The translations under genes were made by a program, and so were the position numbers. Below, piece by piece: positions 32,800-41,406 of a stretch of DNA of 64,000 nt. The DNA comes from Sphingomonas sp. PR090111-T3T-6A (GTDB lineage Bacteria > Pseudomonadota > Alphaproteobacteria > Sphingomonadales > Sphingomonadaceae): assembly GCF_000383095.1 (NCBI RefSeq), contig NZ_AORL01000021.1:186001-250000 (forward strand). The letters run 5' to 3'. The notes below the pieces were generated by a model. The model was given only the letters and a program-made list of their open reading frames with translations. It was not told the origin of the DNA and made no database searches. How positions within the stretch are numbered: the first letter of the stretch is position 1; every line of letters begins with the position of its first letter.

Positions 32800-34067
32800 A
32801 GGGTCTCTCCGACCAGCATTCCGTCCTCGATATGGGTCATGTGCAGGGTGACAACGTCGCCGATGACGACGCCGTTGGTGGGCGTGCCGCGCCGGGCCGC
32901 GCCGGAGGCGAGGCGGGCGGGGGCGTAGTTTCCGGCATGGCCGCGGCCGCTCAGGCCCTCGACCAGCACCGATTGCGTGGTGCCGATGAGCGTCTCCAGC
33001 CAGCGCGTGCGGCGGGCGTCAGCGGCCTCGCGGAGCGTCTTCGCGCGGGCGCGGATGGTGGCGGTGTCGAGCTGCGGCATCTTGGCGGCCGGTGTGCCCG
33101 CGCGGGGCGAGAAGGGAAAGATGTGCCCCATCACGATGTCGCAATCGTCGAGCAGCTTCAGCGTGTTGCCGGCCATTTCTTCCGTTTCGGTGGGGAAGCC
33201 GGCGATGAGGTCCGCGCCGATCGCTATGTTGGGGCGGGCGGCCTTGAGGCGCTCGACCATCGCGACCGACTGGGCGCGGCTGTGGCGGCGCTTCATGCGC
33301 TTGAGGATGAGGTCGTCGCCCGACTGGAGCGAGAGGTGGAGATGCGGCTGGATGCGCGTCTCCTGCGTCACCAGCTCGAACAGGCGCTCGTCGATCTCGA
33401 CGGAGTCGAGCGAGGAGAGGCGGAGGCGCCTGAGGCCCGGCACGAGCTTCAGAACGCGCTCGACCAGCATCCCCAGCGACTGATCGCCGGGCAGGTCCGG
33501 CCCATAGCTGGTGGTGTCGACGCCGGTGAGGACGACTTCGTTATAGCCCTCGTCGACCAGCGCCCTGATCCGATCGACCACCGCGCCGGCAGGGACGGAA
33601 CGGCTCGGGCCGCGGCCGAAAGGGATGATACAGAAGGTGCAGCGATGGTCGCAGCCATTCTGTACCTCGACGAAGGCGCGCGCACGGTTGCGCTCGCCGA
33701 GGTCGGCGATCGGGGCGGCCTCGCGTACGCCCATGATGTCGGAGACGTGGAGCTTCGTGGACGAGGGCGTGAGGAAGGTCGCGGCCTCGCGCTTCTCGCG
33801 GTTGCCGATCACGGCCGTCACCTCGGGCATCGCGGCGAAGGCATCGGGCTCGACCTGCGCCGCGCAGCCGGTGACGAGGATGCGCGCGTCGGGGCGACGG
33901 CGGCGGGCGCGGCGGATTTCCTGCCGGGCCTGCTTCACCGCCTCGGCCGTCACCGCGCAGCTGTTGATGATGACGAGATCGTCCTGACCGGCCGCGAGCT
34001 GGCGCATGGCCTCGCTCTCGGTCGCGTTGAGCCGGCAGCCCAGCGTCAGGATTTCCGGGCCGTTCAC
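32796..34067 (-). CDS. mtaB: tRNA t6A37 C2-methylthiotransferase MtaB
   Basis: 423 residues. MTTase N domain with three cluster Cys (LGCRLN, NSCAVT, VTGCAAQ), radical-SAM motif C-x3-C-x2-C in CDHRCTFC, and a C-terminal TRAM-like region. It converts t6A to ms2t6A in tRNAs that read ANN codons. The short LGCRLN start and MtaB-style radical-SAM context distinguish it from MiaB, whose N-terminus is longer. GTG start overlapping the dapF stop. Confidence 0.9.
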   Translation of the reverse strand: MNGPEILTLGCRLNATESEAMRQLAAGQDDLVIINSCAVTAEAVKQARQEIRRARRRRPDARILVTGCAAQVEPDAFAAMPEVTAVIGNREKREAATFLTPSSTKLHVSDIMGVREAAPIADLGERNRARAFVEVQNGCDHRCTFCIIPFGRGPSRSVPAGAVVDRIRALVDEGYNEVVLTGVDTTSYGPDLPGDQSLGMLVERVLKLVPGLRRLRLSSLDSVEIDERLFELVTQETRIQPHLHLSLQSGDDLILKRMKRRHSRAQSVAMVERLKAARPNIAIGADLIAGFPTETEEMAGNTLKLLDDCDIVMGHIFPFSPRAGTPAAKMPQLDTATIRARAKTLREAADARRTRWLETLIGTTQSVLVEGLSGRGHAGNYAPARLASGAARRGTPTNGVVIGDVVTLHMTHIEDGMLVGETL

Positions 34068-34882
34068 GGGGCGAAGGCCTCCAGATCGAGTTCGCCCGTG
34101 AAGACATGGGTGGCGGGGCCGGTCATGCGGAAGGTGCCGCCGGGCTGCCAGTCGATCACGAGCTCGCCGCCCGGCAGCGCGACGGTGACGCCGCTGTCCA
34201 CCCGGCCCGACTTGATCGCCGCAACCGCCGTTGCGCAGGCGCCCGTGCCGCAGGCGAGCGTCAGGCCCGCGCCGCGCTCCCAGACACGCAGGCGGATGCG
34301 GCTGCGGCTCTCGATGGTGGCGACGTTGACGTTGATGCGCTCGGGGAAGACCGGGTCATGCTCGACGACCGGGCCGCTGGTAGCGAGGTCGAGCGCGTCG
34401 GTGTCGGGGACGAAGAAGATGACGTGCGGGTTGCCGACGCTCAGCGCCATCGGCGGGGCGATCGGCTCCAGCCCGTCCCACGCCAGCGGCAGCGCGCCGG
34501 TGTCCATCGGATAGGCGAGCGGCACGGCGTTCCAGTCGAAACGGGGCGCGCCCATATCAACGCTGGCGCCGCCGGCGGTGAGTTCGCTGACGAGGATGCC
34601 GCCCAGCGTCTCGATGGTCGGCTGACCGCCGAGCAGGCTCGCCACGCAGCGCGTCGCATTGCCGCAGGCCTCCACTTCGCTGCCGTCATTGTTGAAGATC
34701 CGCATCCGGGCGGTCGCGGCATCGGAGGGTTCGATGACGATCAGCTGGTCGCAGCCGACACCGGTATGCCGATCCGCGATCGCACGCGCCCGCGTCGGCG
34801 TCATGGCGAGAGCCTGCTCGCGCGCGTCGAACACGACGAAGTCGTTGCCGAGGCCATGCATCTTGTGGAAACGGTGCCGCAT
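34064..34882 (-). CDS. dapF: Diaminopimelate epimerase
   Basis: 272 residues. The two catalytic Cys stand in EACGNATRC and LACGTGACA, and HKMHGLGNDFVV is the family start. It converts LL- to meso-diaminopimelate for lysine and peptidoglycan. Heads the dapF-mtaB-ftsY(-yciB) operon. Its ATG overlaps, on the opposite strand, the ATG of the DUF924 gene within the four-base palindrome CATG, leaving no intergenic space. Confidence 0.96.
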   Translation of the reverse strand: MRHRFHKMHGLGNDFVVFDAREQALAMTPTRARAIADRHTGVGCDQLIVIEPSDAATARMRIFNNDGSEVEACGNATRCVASLLGGQPTIETLGGILVSELTAGGASVDMGAPRFDWNAVPLAYPMDTGALPLAWDGLEPIAPPMALSVGNPHVIFFVPDTDALDLATSGPVVEHDPVFPERINVNVATIESRSRIRLRVWERGAGLTLACGTGACATAVAAIKSGRVDSGVTVALPGGELVIDWQPGGTFRMTGPATHVFTGELDLEAFAP

Positions 34883-35450
34883 GACGCGCGATCTAGGAAG
34901 TCCGGCTCCTCAAGTCCACGCCCAAGCGCAGGATGTGCTGCGCTTCTGGTTCGAGGAGACGCCTGACCGCCTCTGGTATGTGGAGGATCATGGGCTCGAC
35001 GCCATCTGCGCCAGCCGCTTCGGCCCGCTCCGCGACGCGGTGCTGGAGGGGCGGGCGGAGGGCTGGCGCGACGAGCCGGAAACGATGCTCGCCGCGACCA
35101 TCCTGCTCGACCAGTTCTCGCGCAACATCTTCCGGGGCGAGGCCCGCGCCTTCGAGGCCGATCCGCTGGCGCTGGAGCTGGCCAAGGAGGCGGTCGCCAG
35201 GGGATGGCCCGACCGGTTCGACGAGCGCCACCGGCAATTCCTGCTGATGCCCTTCATGCACGCCGAGGACGGGGCGATGCAGCGGCGCTCGATCGAACTG
35301 TTCACCGGCACCGAGAACGAGATTTACGCGATCCGCCACGCCGAGCAGATCGAGCGCTTCGGCCGTTTCCCTCAGCGCAACGTCGCATTGGGCCGCGAGA
35401 CGACGGCGGAAGAAGAACGCTTCCTCAGCCAGTCCGGCGCGCGCTTCTGA
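34881..35450 (+). CDS. DUF924 family protein
   Basis: 189 residues, all-alpha. DVLRFWFEE, RLWYVEDHGLD, ILLDQFSRNIFRG and LLMPFMHAED are the DUF924 blocks, which form a TPR-like helical array. No known activity. The ATG at 34881 shares bases with the dapF start on the other strand, so both promoters must lie inside the opposite gene. Its 3' end overlaps the converging GGDEF-EAL gene by 26 bases. Confidence 0.82.
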   Translation: MTRDLGSPAPQVHAQAQDVLRFWFEETPDRLWYVEDHGLDAICASRFGPLRDAVLEGRAEGWRDEPETMLAATILLDQFSRNIFRGEARAFEADPLALELAKEAVARGWPDRFDERHRQFLLMPFMHAEDGAMQRRSIELFTGTENEIYAIRHAEQIERFGRFPQRNVALGRETTAEEERFLSQSGARF

Positions 35451-37074
35451 TCTCATCGACAGGCGCGGCCGATCCCCGCGCGCTCGGCAGCAGGCCGCGC
35501 TCGGCGAGCATCCGGCGGGTGGCCGTCACGGTCATCGGCTTGCCGAAATGCCAGCCCTGACCCTTGTGGCAGCCCATGTCGCGCAGCCGGTCGCGGATGT
35601 CGCCATCCTCGATGCCCTCCGCCGTGATCGGCAGGTTGAGGCTCTCGCCGAGCTTCGAGATGGCGTTGACGATCGCGGCGGACTCCGGGTCCTTGTTGAT
35701 CGAGGTGACGAAGCTGCGATCGATCTTGATCCGGTCGAAAGGCAGCGCGCGCAGGTGCGCGAGCGAGGAATAGCCCGTCCCGAAATCGTCGAGCGCGAGG
35801 CGAATGCCCTGGTTCTTCAGGCTGCCGACGATCGACTGGGCGAGCGGCAGGTTCTGGAACAGTGAGCTTTCGGTGATCTCGATCTCCAGCCGATTGGCGG
35901 GGAAGCCCGTCTCGACCAGTAGCTTCACGATCTTCTGCGCCAGCCACGGGTCGCGGAGCTGTGCCGGCGAGATGTTGACCGAGAGCGAGAGGGTGGGCGC
36001 CCAATCCCGCGCCTCGACGAAAGCGCGCCGCATGACGGCGATCGAAAGCTCGCTGATGAGGCCGCATTCCTCGGCGACGGGAATGAAATTGTCCGGCGCG
36101 ATCACGCCGCGCGTCGGATGCTCCCAGCGCGCCAGCACCTCGAAGCCGAGGAGCGCATTGGTCTCCAGATCGACCTGCGGTTCGTAATAGGGGACGAACT
36201 GGCCGATCGGGATGCCTTCGCGCAGGCCGGCCTCGATCAGGTTGCGGGAGATCAGCTCGCGCTCCATCGAGGTGTCGAACCACGCATGGCGGCCGCGGCC
36301 CGAGCCCTTGGCGGCCTGCATCGCGATATTGGCGCGGCGGAGCAGCGCCTCGACCGTCTGGCAATCCTCGTCGGAGCGGGCAATGCCGATCGACGCGCCG
36401 ATATGCGCCGTGACGCCGCGCGCGATCAGCGGCTGGGCGAGCGCGCTCACGATATAGTCGGCGATCGAGTCGATGGCGCCCGCATGGCGTGGGTCGAAGG
36501 GCAGGAGGGCGGCGAACTCGTCGCCGTCGAGCCGTCCGGCCACGGCGGAGGCGGGGAGCGCGCGGCGGATGATGTCCGTCGCGGCGCGCAGCACCGTGTC
36601 GCCGGCAAGGTGGCCATGGACTTCGTTCACGGCCTTGAAATGGTCGAGGTCGATGATGAGCAGTGCGATGGCCTTGCCCTGCCGGCGTGCCTGCGTGATC
36701 AGGGCTTCGCCGTCCGATGCCATGGCACGGCGGTTGAGGAAGCCGGTCAGCTCGTCGATGCGCGCCAGCGTCATGGCGCGGGCGGCCGCGAGGTCGTGCT
36801 GGGTGGTGGCGGCGGCGAGGTCGCGATAGCGGCGCCAGCCGAACAGGATCAGCGCGAGATTGAGCAGCAGGCCCGACAGCAGCAGCCGATCGCCGGCCGC
36901 CAATTGAGCGTTGCTGCCATGGCCCAGCAGCCGCTCGGCGAACCCGATGAAGCGCCAGCCGCTCAGGGCCAGCACTACCAGCGCTGCAATCAGAACGCCG
37001 CCCACCACCAGATCGCGGCGCGCGCGCGTCATGGCCCCGTCGGCGCTGTGCAATTCGCCCTGTTGATCCGACAT
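35425..37074 (-). CDS. Membrane GGDEF-EAL protein, probable c-di-GMP phosphodiesterase
   Basis: 549 residues. Two N-terminal transmembrane helices (about 22-45 and 65-85), then a GGDEF domain whose signature reads DGDEF instead of GGDEF, so cyclase activity is doubtful. The EAL domain (from about 290) keeps EVLARWEHP, NISPAQL, EITESSL, LDDFGTGYSS, IKIDRSFV and AEGIED, i.e. the metal and catalytic acids and Lys, so hydrolysis of c-di-GMP is likely. No periplasmic sensor domain of note between the helices. Start at 37074 gives a short cytosolic tail before the first helix. Confidence 0.9.
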   Translation of the reverse strand: MSDQQGELHSADGAMTRARRDLVVGGVLIAALVVLALSGWRFIGFAERLLGHGSNAQLAAGDRLLLSGLLLNLALILFGWRRYRDLAAATTQHDLAAARAMTLARIDELTGFLNRRAMASDGEALITQARRQGKAIALLIIDLDHFKAVNEVHGHLAGDTVLRAATDIIRRALPASAVAGRLDGDEFAALLPFDPRHAGAIDSIADYIVSALAQPLIARGVTAHIGASIGIARSDEDCQTVEALLRRANIAMQAAKGSGRGRHAWFDTSMERELISRNLIEAGLREGIPIGQFVPYYEPQVDLETNALLGFEVLARWEHPTRGVIAPDNFIPVAEECGLISELSIAVMRRAFVEARDWAPTLSLSVNISPAQLRDPWLAQKIVKLLVETGFPANRLEIEITESSLFQNLPLAQSIVGSLKNQGIRLALDDFGTGYSSLAHLRALPFDRIKIDRSFVTSINKDPESAAIVNAISKLGESLNLPITAEGIEDGDIRDRLRDMGCHKGQGWHFGKPMTVTATRRMLAERGLLPSARGSAAPVDEIRSARRTG

Positions 37075-37253
37075 TGAGGCCACTTTCCTTTTCCGGCAGC
37101 CCGTCATGCGACCAAAGGGTATAGAAGCGGTAAAGGCGGACGGCGTTTTGCCGGGCATCGACTTGCCTTTGCGGCGCGGCTCGTCTATCGGGCCCGGCAT
37201 CGTTCCGTGGCGAACGTGATGGCTCCAAGCACGCAGTCAGAAGGCTGAGTGCA

Positions 37254-37282
37254 CGCCGGCCGGCGAGTTTCGCCCGCCGGCG
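37254..37282. other. GC-rich hairpin in the ffh leader region
   Basis: CGCCGGC (37254-37260) pairs with GCCGGCG across a loop that itself can extend the stem. It lies in the 258-base gap between the divergent GGDEF-EAL and ffh genes, about 50 bases before the ffh ATG. Role unknown; the rest of the gap shows nothing clear. Confidence 0.4.
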
Positions 37283-37332
37283 CTTTGTGCGTTGGGGCTG
37301 TCGCGAGTCGTCCGGCAAAGGAGTTTGGGCGC

Positions 37333-38826
37333 ATGTTCGAGAGTTTGAGCGAAAGGCTGGGCGGCGTTTTCGACCGGCTGCGCGGCCGTGGTGCGCTCAA
37401 CGAAGCCGACGTGCGCGCGGCGATGCGCGAAGTCCGCATCGCGCTGCTCGAAGCCGACGTGGCGCTGCCGGTGGTGCGCGAGTTCGTCGACAAGGTGACC
37501 GAACAGGCCGTCGGCCAGTCGGTGCTGAAGTCGATCACGCCCGGCCAGCAGGTCGTCAAGATCGTCAACGATGCGCTGGTCGAGATGCTGGGCTCGGAAG
37601 CGTCCGACCTCCAGCTCGACGTGACCCCGCCGGCGGTCATCATGATGGTCGGCCTCCAGGGCTCGGGCAAAACCACCAGCACGGCCAAGATCGCCCGCCG
37701 CCTGAAGCAGAAGGGCGCGAAGAAGGTCATGATGGCCTCGCTGGACGTCAATCGTCCGGCCGCGCAGGAGCAGCTCGCCGTGCTCGGCACGCAGGCGGAG
37801 GTCGCGACGCTGCCGATCGTCGCCGGCCAGCAGCCGGTCGAGATCGCCCGCCGCGCGCTCAACGCCGCGAAGCTCCAGGGCTTCGACGTGCTGATGCTCG
37901 ACACGGCGGGCCGTCTCCACGTCGATCAGGCGCTGATGGACGAGATGAAGGCCGTCGCCGAAGTCTCGACGCCGGATGAAATCCTCCTCGTCGTCGACTC
38001 GCTGACGGGTCAGGACGCGGTCAACGTCGCGAAATCCTTCTCCGAGCAGGTGCCGCTGACGGGCGTGGTGCTGACCCGCATGGACGGCGATGCGCGCGGC
38101 GGTGCCGCGCTCTCGATGCGCGCCGTCACGGGCAAGCCAATCAAGTTCGTCGGCACGGGCGAGAAGCTCGACGGCCTCGAACTCTTCCAGCCGGGTCGTG
38201 TGGCCGGCCGCATCCTCGGCATGGGCGACGTCGTGTCGCTCGTCGAGCGCGCCGCCGAGACGATCAAGCAGGAAGAGGCCGAGAAGCTCGCCGAGCGCAT
38301 ATCGAAGGGTCAGTTCGACCTCAACGACCTGCGCAGCCAGCTTGGTCAGATGCGCCGCATGGGTGGCCTCGGCGCGCTCGCCTCGATGCTGCCGGGCGTC
38401 GCCAAGGTGAAGAACGCCATGGCGGCGGGCAATGTCGACGACAAGATCCTGATCCACATGGACGCGATCATCGGCTCGATGACGCCCAAGGAGCGGGCCA
38501 AGCCGGAGCTGATCAACGCCAAGCGCAAGATCCGCATCGCGAAGGGCTCGGGCCGCACGGTGCAGGAGGTCAACAAGATCCTGAAAATGCATCAGGAAAT
38601 GGCGACCGCCATGAAGAAGATCAAGAAAATGGGCGGCCTCAAGGGCCTTGCCGGGCTGTTCGGAAAGGGTGGCGGCGGCATGGGTGGCTTGGGCGGCCTT
38701 GGTGGTGCCGGCGGCGGAATGCCGCCCGGTGCCGGCGGGGCCGGTGGCCTCGGAGGGCTTCCGGGACTTCCTGGAGGAGCGCAGGGGCTTCCCCCCGGCT
38801 TCCAGAATTTCCTGAAGAAGAAGTGA
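37333..38826 (+). CDS. ffh: Signal recognition particle protein Ffh
   Basis: 497 residues. N domain (FESLSERLGGVFDRLRG), GTPase with GLQGSGKTTSTAKIA, DVNRPAAQEQL, DTAGRLHVDQ and TRMDGDARGG, and the Met-rich M domain (about 325-440) that binds SRP RNA and signal sequences (SMTPKERAKPE, RIAKGSG). A long Gly-rich tail follows, ending FLKKK. First gene of the ffh-rpsP-rimM-trmD-rplS operon. AAGGAG precedes the ATG by about ten bases. Confidence 0.97.
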   Translation: MFESLSERLGGVFDRLRGRGALNEADVRAAMREVRIALLEADVALPVVREFVDKVTEQAVGQSVLKSITPGQQVVKIVNDALVEMLGSEASDLQLDVTPPAVIMMVGLQGSGKTTSTAKIARRLKQKGAKKVMMASLDVNRPAAQEQLAVLGTQAEVATLPIVAGQQPVEIARRALNAAKLQGFDVLMLDTAGRLHVDQALMDEMKAVAEVSTPDEILLVVDSLTGQDAVNVAKSFSEQVPLTGVVLTRMDGDARGGAALSMRAVTGKPIKFVGTGEKLDGLELFQPGRVAGRILGMGDVVSLVERAAETIKQEEAEKLAERISKGQFDLNDLRSQLGQMRRMGGLGALASMLPGVAKVKNAMAAGNVDDKILIHMDAIIGSMTPKERAKPELINAKRKIRIAKGSGRTVQEVNKILKMHQEMATAMKKIKKMGGLKGLAGLFGKGGGGMGGLGGLGGAGGGMPPGAGGAGGLGGLPGLPGGAQGLPPGFQNFLKKK

Positions 38827-38874
38827 GTTCGTCACCCTCAAGGGTGGCTTCGATTTGATAGAAGGAAGATTAAA

Positions 38875-39309
38875 ATGGCTGTTTCGATCCGTCTTTCGCG
38901 CGGTGGCTCCAAGAAGCGTCCGTATTACCGCATCGTCGTCGCCAACTCGACCGCGCCGCGCGACGGCGCCTTCATCGAGAAGATCGGCACCTACAACCCG
39001 ATGCTCGCGAAGGACGACGAGAAGCGCGTGATCCTCGACGGCGAGCGCGCCAAGCACTGGCTCTCGGTGGGCGCGCAGCCGACCGACCGCGTTGCCCGCT
39101 TCCTGGATGCCGCCGGCATCCGTGAGCGCGCGGCGCGCAACAACCCGAAGAAGGCCGAGCCGGGCGAGAAGGCCAAGGAGCGCGTCGAGGAGCGCGCCGC
39201 CAAGGCCGCCGCTGCTGCCGAGGCCGCTGCTGAGGCCGCTGCCGCTCCGGCCCCGGCCGAGACCCCGGCTGAGGAGGCTCCGGCCGCCGAGGAAACCACC
39301 GAGGCGTAA
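38875..39309 (+). CDS. rpsP: 30S ribosomal protein S16 with long acidic Ala-rich tail
   Basis: 144 residues against about 80 in most bacteria. The first 80 are standard ([32 protein letters not shown]). The remainder is an Ala/Glu/Pro low-complexity tail, as is usual in alphaproteobacteria. GAAGGAAG precedes the ATG. A small hairpin (CACCC-TCAA-GGGTG, 38833-38846) lies between ffh and rpsP. Confidence 0.97.
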   Translation: MAVSIRLSRGGSKKRPYYRIVVANSTAPRDGAFIEKIGTYNPMLAKDDEKRVILDGERAKHWLSVGAQPTDRVARFLDAAGIRERAARNNPKKAEPGEKAKERVEERAAKAAAAAEAAAEAAAAPAPAETPAEEAPAAEETTEA

Positions 39310-39318
39310 TGCTTCGGC

Positions 39319-39370
39319 GCCCGCCGTCTCTCACAGGAGGCGGCGGGCTCCTTTCCCGTTTGCGGGAAAG
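39319..39370 (+). promoter_or_regulatory. Two consecutive hairpins between rpsP and rimM
   Basis: GCCCGCCG/CGGCGGGC (39319-39348) and CTTTCCCG-TTTG-CGGGAAAG (39351-39370) form two perfect 8-bp stems in the 103-base gap. They may trim or protect the polycistronic mRNA so that rpsP exceeds the downstream genes. No T-run, so not full terminators. Confidence 0.55.
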
Positions 39371-39412
39371 AGAACAGGGCCCCGACAGGATCAGCCCGAA
39401 CGGAGGTTTGTG

Positions 39413-39892
39413 TTGGTCGAAGATCGGCCCGTCGTCCTCGCCGCCATCATCGGCGCGCATGGCGTCACCGGAGAGGTGCGCCTCAAGCTCTTCACCGACG
39501 ATCTGAAGCGCTATCCGACGCTCAGTGCCGGCGCGAGCAGCTACACGCTCAAATCCATCCGCCCCGGCCCCAACGGTGCCGTGGCCCGCTTCGCCGAAGT
39601 AAGCGATCGCAACGCCGCCGAGGCGCTGCGGGGCACGCAGCTCACGGTGCCGCGCTCCTCGCTGCCGCCGCTCGCCGAGGGCGAATATTATCATGCCGAC
39701 CTGCTCGGGCAGGATGCCGTTTCCACCGATGGGACACCGCTTGGCCGCATCGTCGCCGTCGAGAATTTCGGCGCGGGCGACCTGATCGAGATCGAGCGCG
39801 AGAATGGCCGCCGCTTCCTCGTGCCGGTGAGTGCCGGCGTGGAAGAGCTGGGTCCGCCGATCCGCGTCCATGTCGAGTTCGTCGAGGCGTGA
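39413..39892 (+). CDS. rimM: Ribosome maturation factor RimM
   Basis: 159 residues: N domain (AAIIGAHGVTGEVRLKLF) and PRC barrel (YYHADLLGQDAV, GRIVAVENFGAGDLIEI, FLVPV). Assists 30S assembly with S19 and binds the 16S head. A TTG at 39413 is chosen: GGAGG at 39402-39406 is six bases away, whereas the preceding GTG at 39410 would be only three away. No ATG is available at this end. Confidence 0.93.
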   Translation: MVEDRPVVLAAIIGAHGVTGEVRLKLFTDDLKRYPTLSAGASSYTLKSIRPGPNGAVARFAEVSDRNAAEALRGTQLTVPRSSLPPLAEGEYYHADLLGQDAVSTDGTPLGRIVAVENFGAGDLIEIERENGRRFLVPVSAGVEELGPPIRVHVEFVEA

Positions 39893-40206
39893 TGAACCCC
39901 GCAGCCGCCTTCTTCTTCGTGGTGCTGGCGTTGCAGGCGGTGTTCGTCGCGGCGCTGGTGTTGCTCGTCGGCCGGCGGTTCCCGGCGCGGCTCAAGCTCT
40001 ATCGCTTGGTGGCACCCGCCGCGCTGCCGATCCTGCTATGGGGCATGGCGAGCCTCGCCTATCTCCAGTCGCGCCGTGAGATGGGCCTGCCGCAGGACAT
40101 GATCTCCTATGAGCCGGTGGTGCGCTTCTTCCTCGGCTACGGCATCCTGTGGCTGATCGGCGTGCTGTGGGCGACCATGCTCATCCGCTGGACGCGCCGC
40201 CGATGA
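39892..40206 (+). CDS. Small membrane protein between rimM and trmD
   Basis: 104 residues with three hydrophobic helices (about 5-28, 40-60, 78-98), separated by basic loops. ATG 39892 overlaps the rimM stop (TGATG), and its TGA overlaps the trmD start, so it is locked into the ribosomal operon by translation coupling on both sides. No family recognised. Most bacteria lack a gene here, so this is an insertion of lineage-specific content. Confidence 0.72.
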   Translation: MNPAAAFFFVVLALQAVFVAALVLLVGRRFPARLKLYRLVAPAALPILLWGMASLAYLQSRREMGLPQDMISYEPVVRFFLGYGILWLIGVLWATMLIRWTRRR

Positions 40207-40949
40207 GCTTTCAGGCGTCGATCCTCACCCTCTATCCGGAGATGTTTCCGGGGCCGCTGGGCGTCAGCCTCGCTGGCCGCGCGCTCGCCGAGGGGAAGTG
40301 GGCGCTGGAGGCGTTGCAGATCCGCGACTTCGCGACCGACAAGCATCGCTCGGTGGACGATACGCCCGCGGGCGGCGGTGCCGGCATGGTGATGCGCGCC
40401 GACGTGCTAGCCTCCGCGCTCGATGCCACCATCGCCCGCCATCCGGGGGTGCCGGTGCTGGCGATGACGCCGCGCGGCGCGCCGCTGACGCAGGCCCGTG
40501 TCCGCCAGCTCGCCGAGGGGCCGGGGGCGATCATCCTCTGCGGCCGCTTCGAGGGGATCGACCAGCGGCTGTTCGACGCGCGCGAGATCGAGGAGGTCTC
40601 GATCGGCGATTATATCCTCTCGGGCGGTGAAATGGCCGCGCTGACGCTGCTGGACGCTTGCGTTCGGCTGCTCCCCGGCGTAATGGGCGCCGCTTCGAGC
40701 GGAGATGAAGAGAGCTTTGAAACGGGGCTTCTCGAATATCCGCATTATACCCGACCCGCTGAGTGGGAAGGGCGCACGATCCCTGAAGTGCTGCGATCGG
40801 GGGATCATGCGAGGATCAAGGCCTGGCGTCATGCCGAGGCCGAGACCATCACACGGCTAAGGCGGCCGGACCTTTGGGAGCGCCACGGTGGCGTTCCGGT
40901 CCAGTCGCCCTCTGGCGCGCGGCGAAAAGACGAGGACGACAAGTCATGA
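40203..40949 (+). CDS. trmD: tRNA (guanine37-N1)-methyltransferase
   Basis: 248 residues with the trefoil-knot SPOUT fold: [41 protein letters not shown] and [11 protein letters not shown]. Makes m1G37, which prevents +1 frameshifting. The ATG at 40203 overlaps the upstream TGA and the gene's own stop overlaps rplS (ATGA). Confidence 0.97.
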   Translation: MSFQASILTLYPEMFPGPLGVSLAGRALAEGKWALEALQIRDFATDKHRSVDDTPAGGGAGMVMRADVLASALDATIARHPGVPVLAMTPRGAPLTQARVRQLAEGPGAIILCGRFEGIDQRLFDAREIEEVSIGDYILSGGEMAALTLLDACVRLLPGVMGAASSGDEESFETGLLEYPHYTRPAEWEGRTIPEVLRSGDHARIKAWRHAEAETITRLRRPDLWERHGGVPVQSPSGARRKDEDDKS

Positions 40950-41326
40950 ACCTCATCCAGCAGCTCGAGGCGGAAGCCATCGCGCAGTTCAATGAGACGA
41001 AGAAGATCCCCGAATTCCGTCCGGGCGACACGCTGCGCGTCGGCGTGAAGGTTGTCGAAGGCGACCGTTCGCGCGTCCAGGCGTTCGAGGGCGTCTGCAT
41101 CGCCCGCTCCAACAAGGGCATGGGCAGCAGCTTCACCGTCCGCAAGATCTCGTTCGGCGAGGGTGTCGAGCGCGTCTTCCCGCTTTACTCGCCCAACGTC
41201 GATTCGATCGAGGTTGTGCGCCGCGGCGTCGTGCGTCGCGCGAAGCTCTATTATCTGCGCGGCCGCACCGGCAAGTCGGCCCGTATCGCCGAGCGCAAGG
41301 ACACCCGCGAGAAGGCGCAGGCCTAA
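40946..41326 (+). CDS. rplS: 50S ribosomal protein L19
   Basis: 126 residues. [49 protein letters not shown] and [17 protein letters not shown] are the full family pattern. Last gene of the ffh operon, coupled to trmD by ATGA and followed by a terminator hairpin. Confidence 0.97.
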   Translation: MNLIQQLEAEAIAQFNETKKIPEFRPGDTLRVGVKVVEGDRSRVQAFEGVCIARSNKGMGSSFTVRKISFGEGVERVFPLYSPNVDSIEVVRRGVVRRAKLYYLRGRTGKSARIAERKDTREKAQA

Positions 41327-41355
41327 GCCTCGCGCGTCCATCGCGACGTTTCCGG

Positions 41356-41395
41356 GAGGGCGTCGGCGGCTTGAGGCTGCCGGCGCCCTTTCCTT
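41356..41395. terminator. Terminator after rplS
   Basis: GGGCGTCGGCGGC and GCTGCCGGCGCCC pair with wobble across TTGAG, followed by TTTCCTT. It separates rplS from the converging metallo-hydrolase gene. Confidence 0.75.
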
Positions 41396-41406
41396 ATGCG
41401 GCGGCG

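Noticed and set aside
37254-37282. Hairpin as a terminator of the GGDEF-EAL gene or an upstream gene
   Set aside because: It lies between divergent starts, so no transcript ends there.
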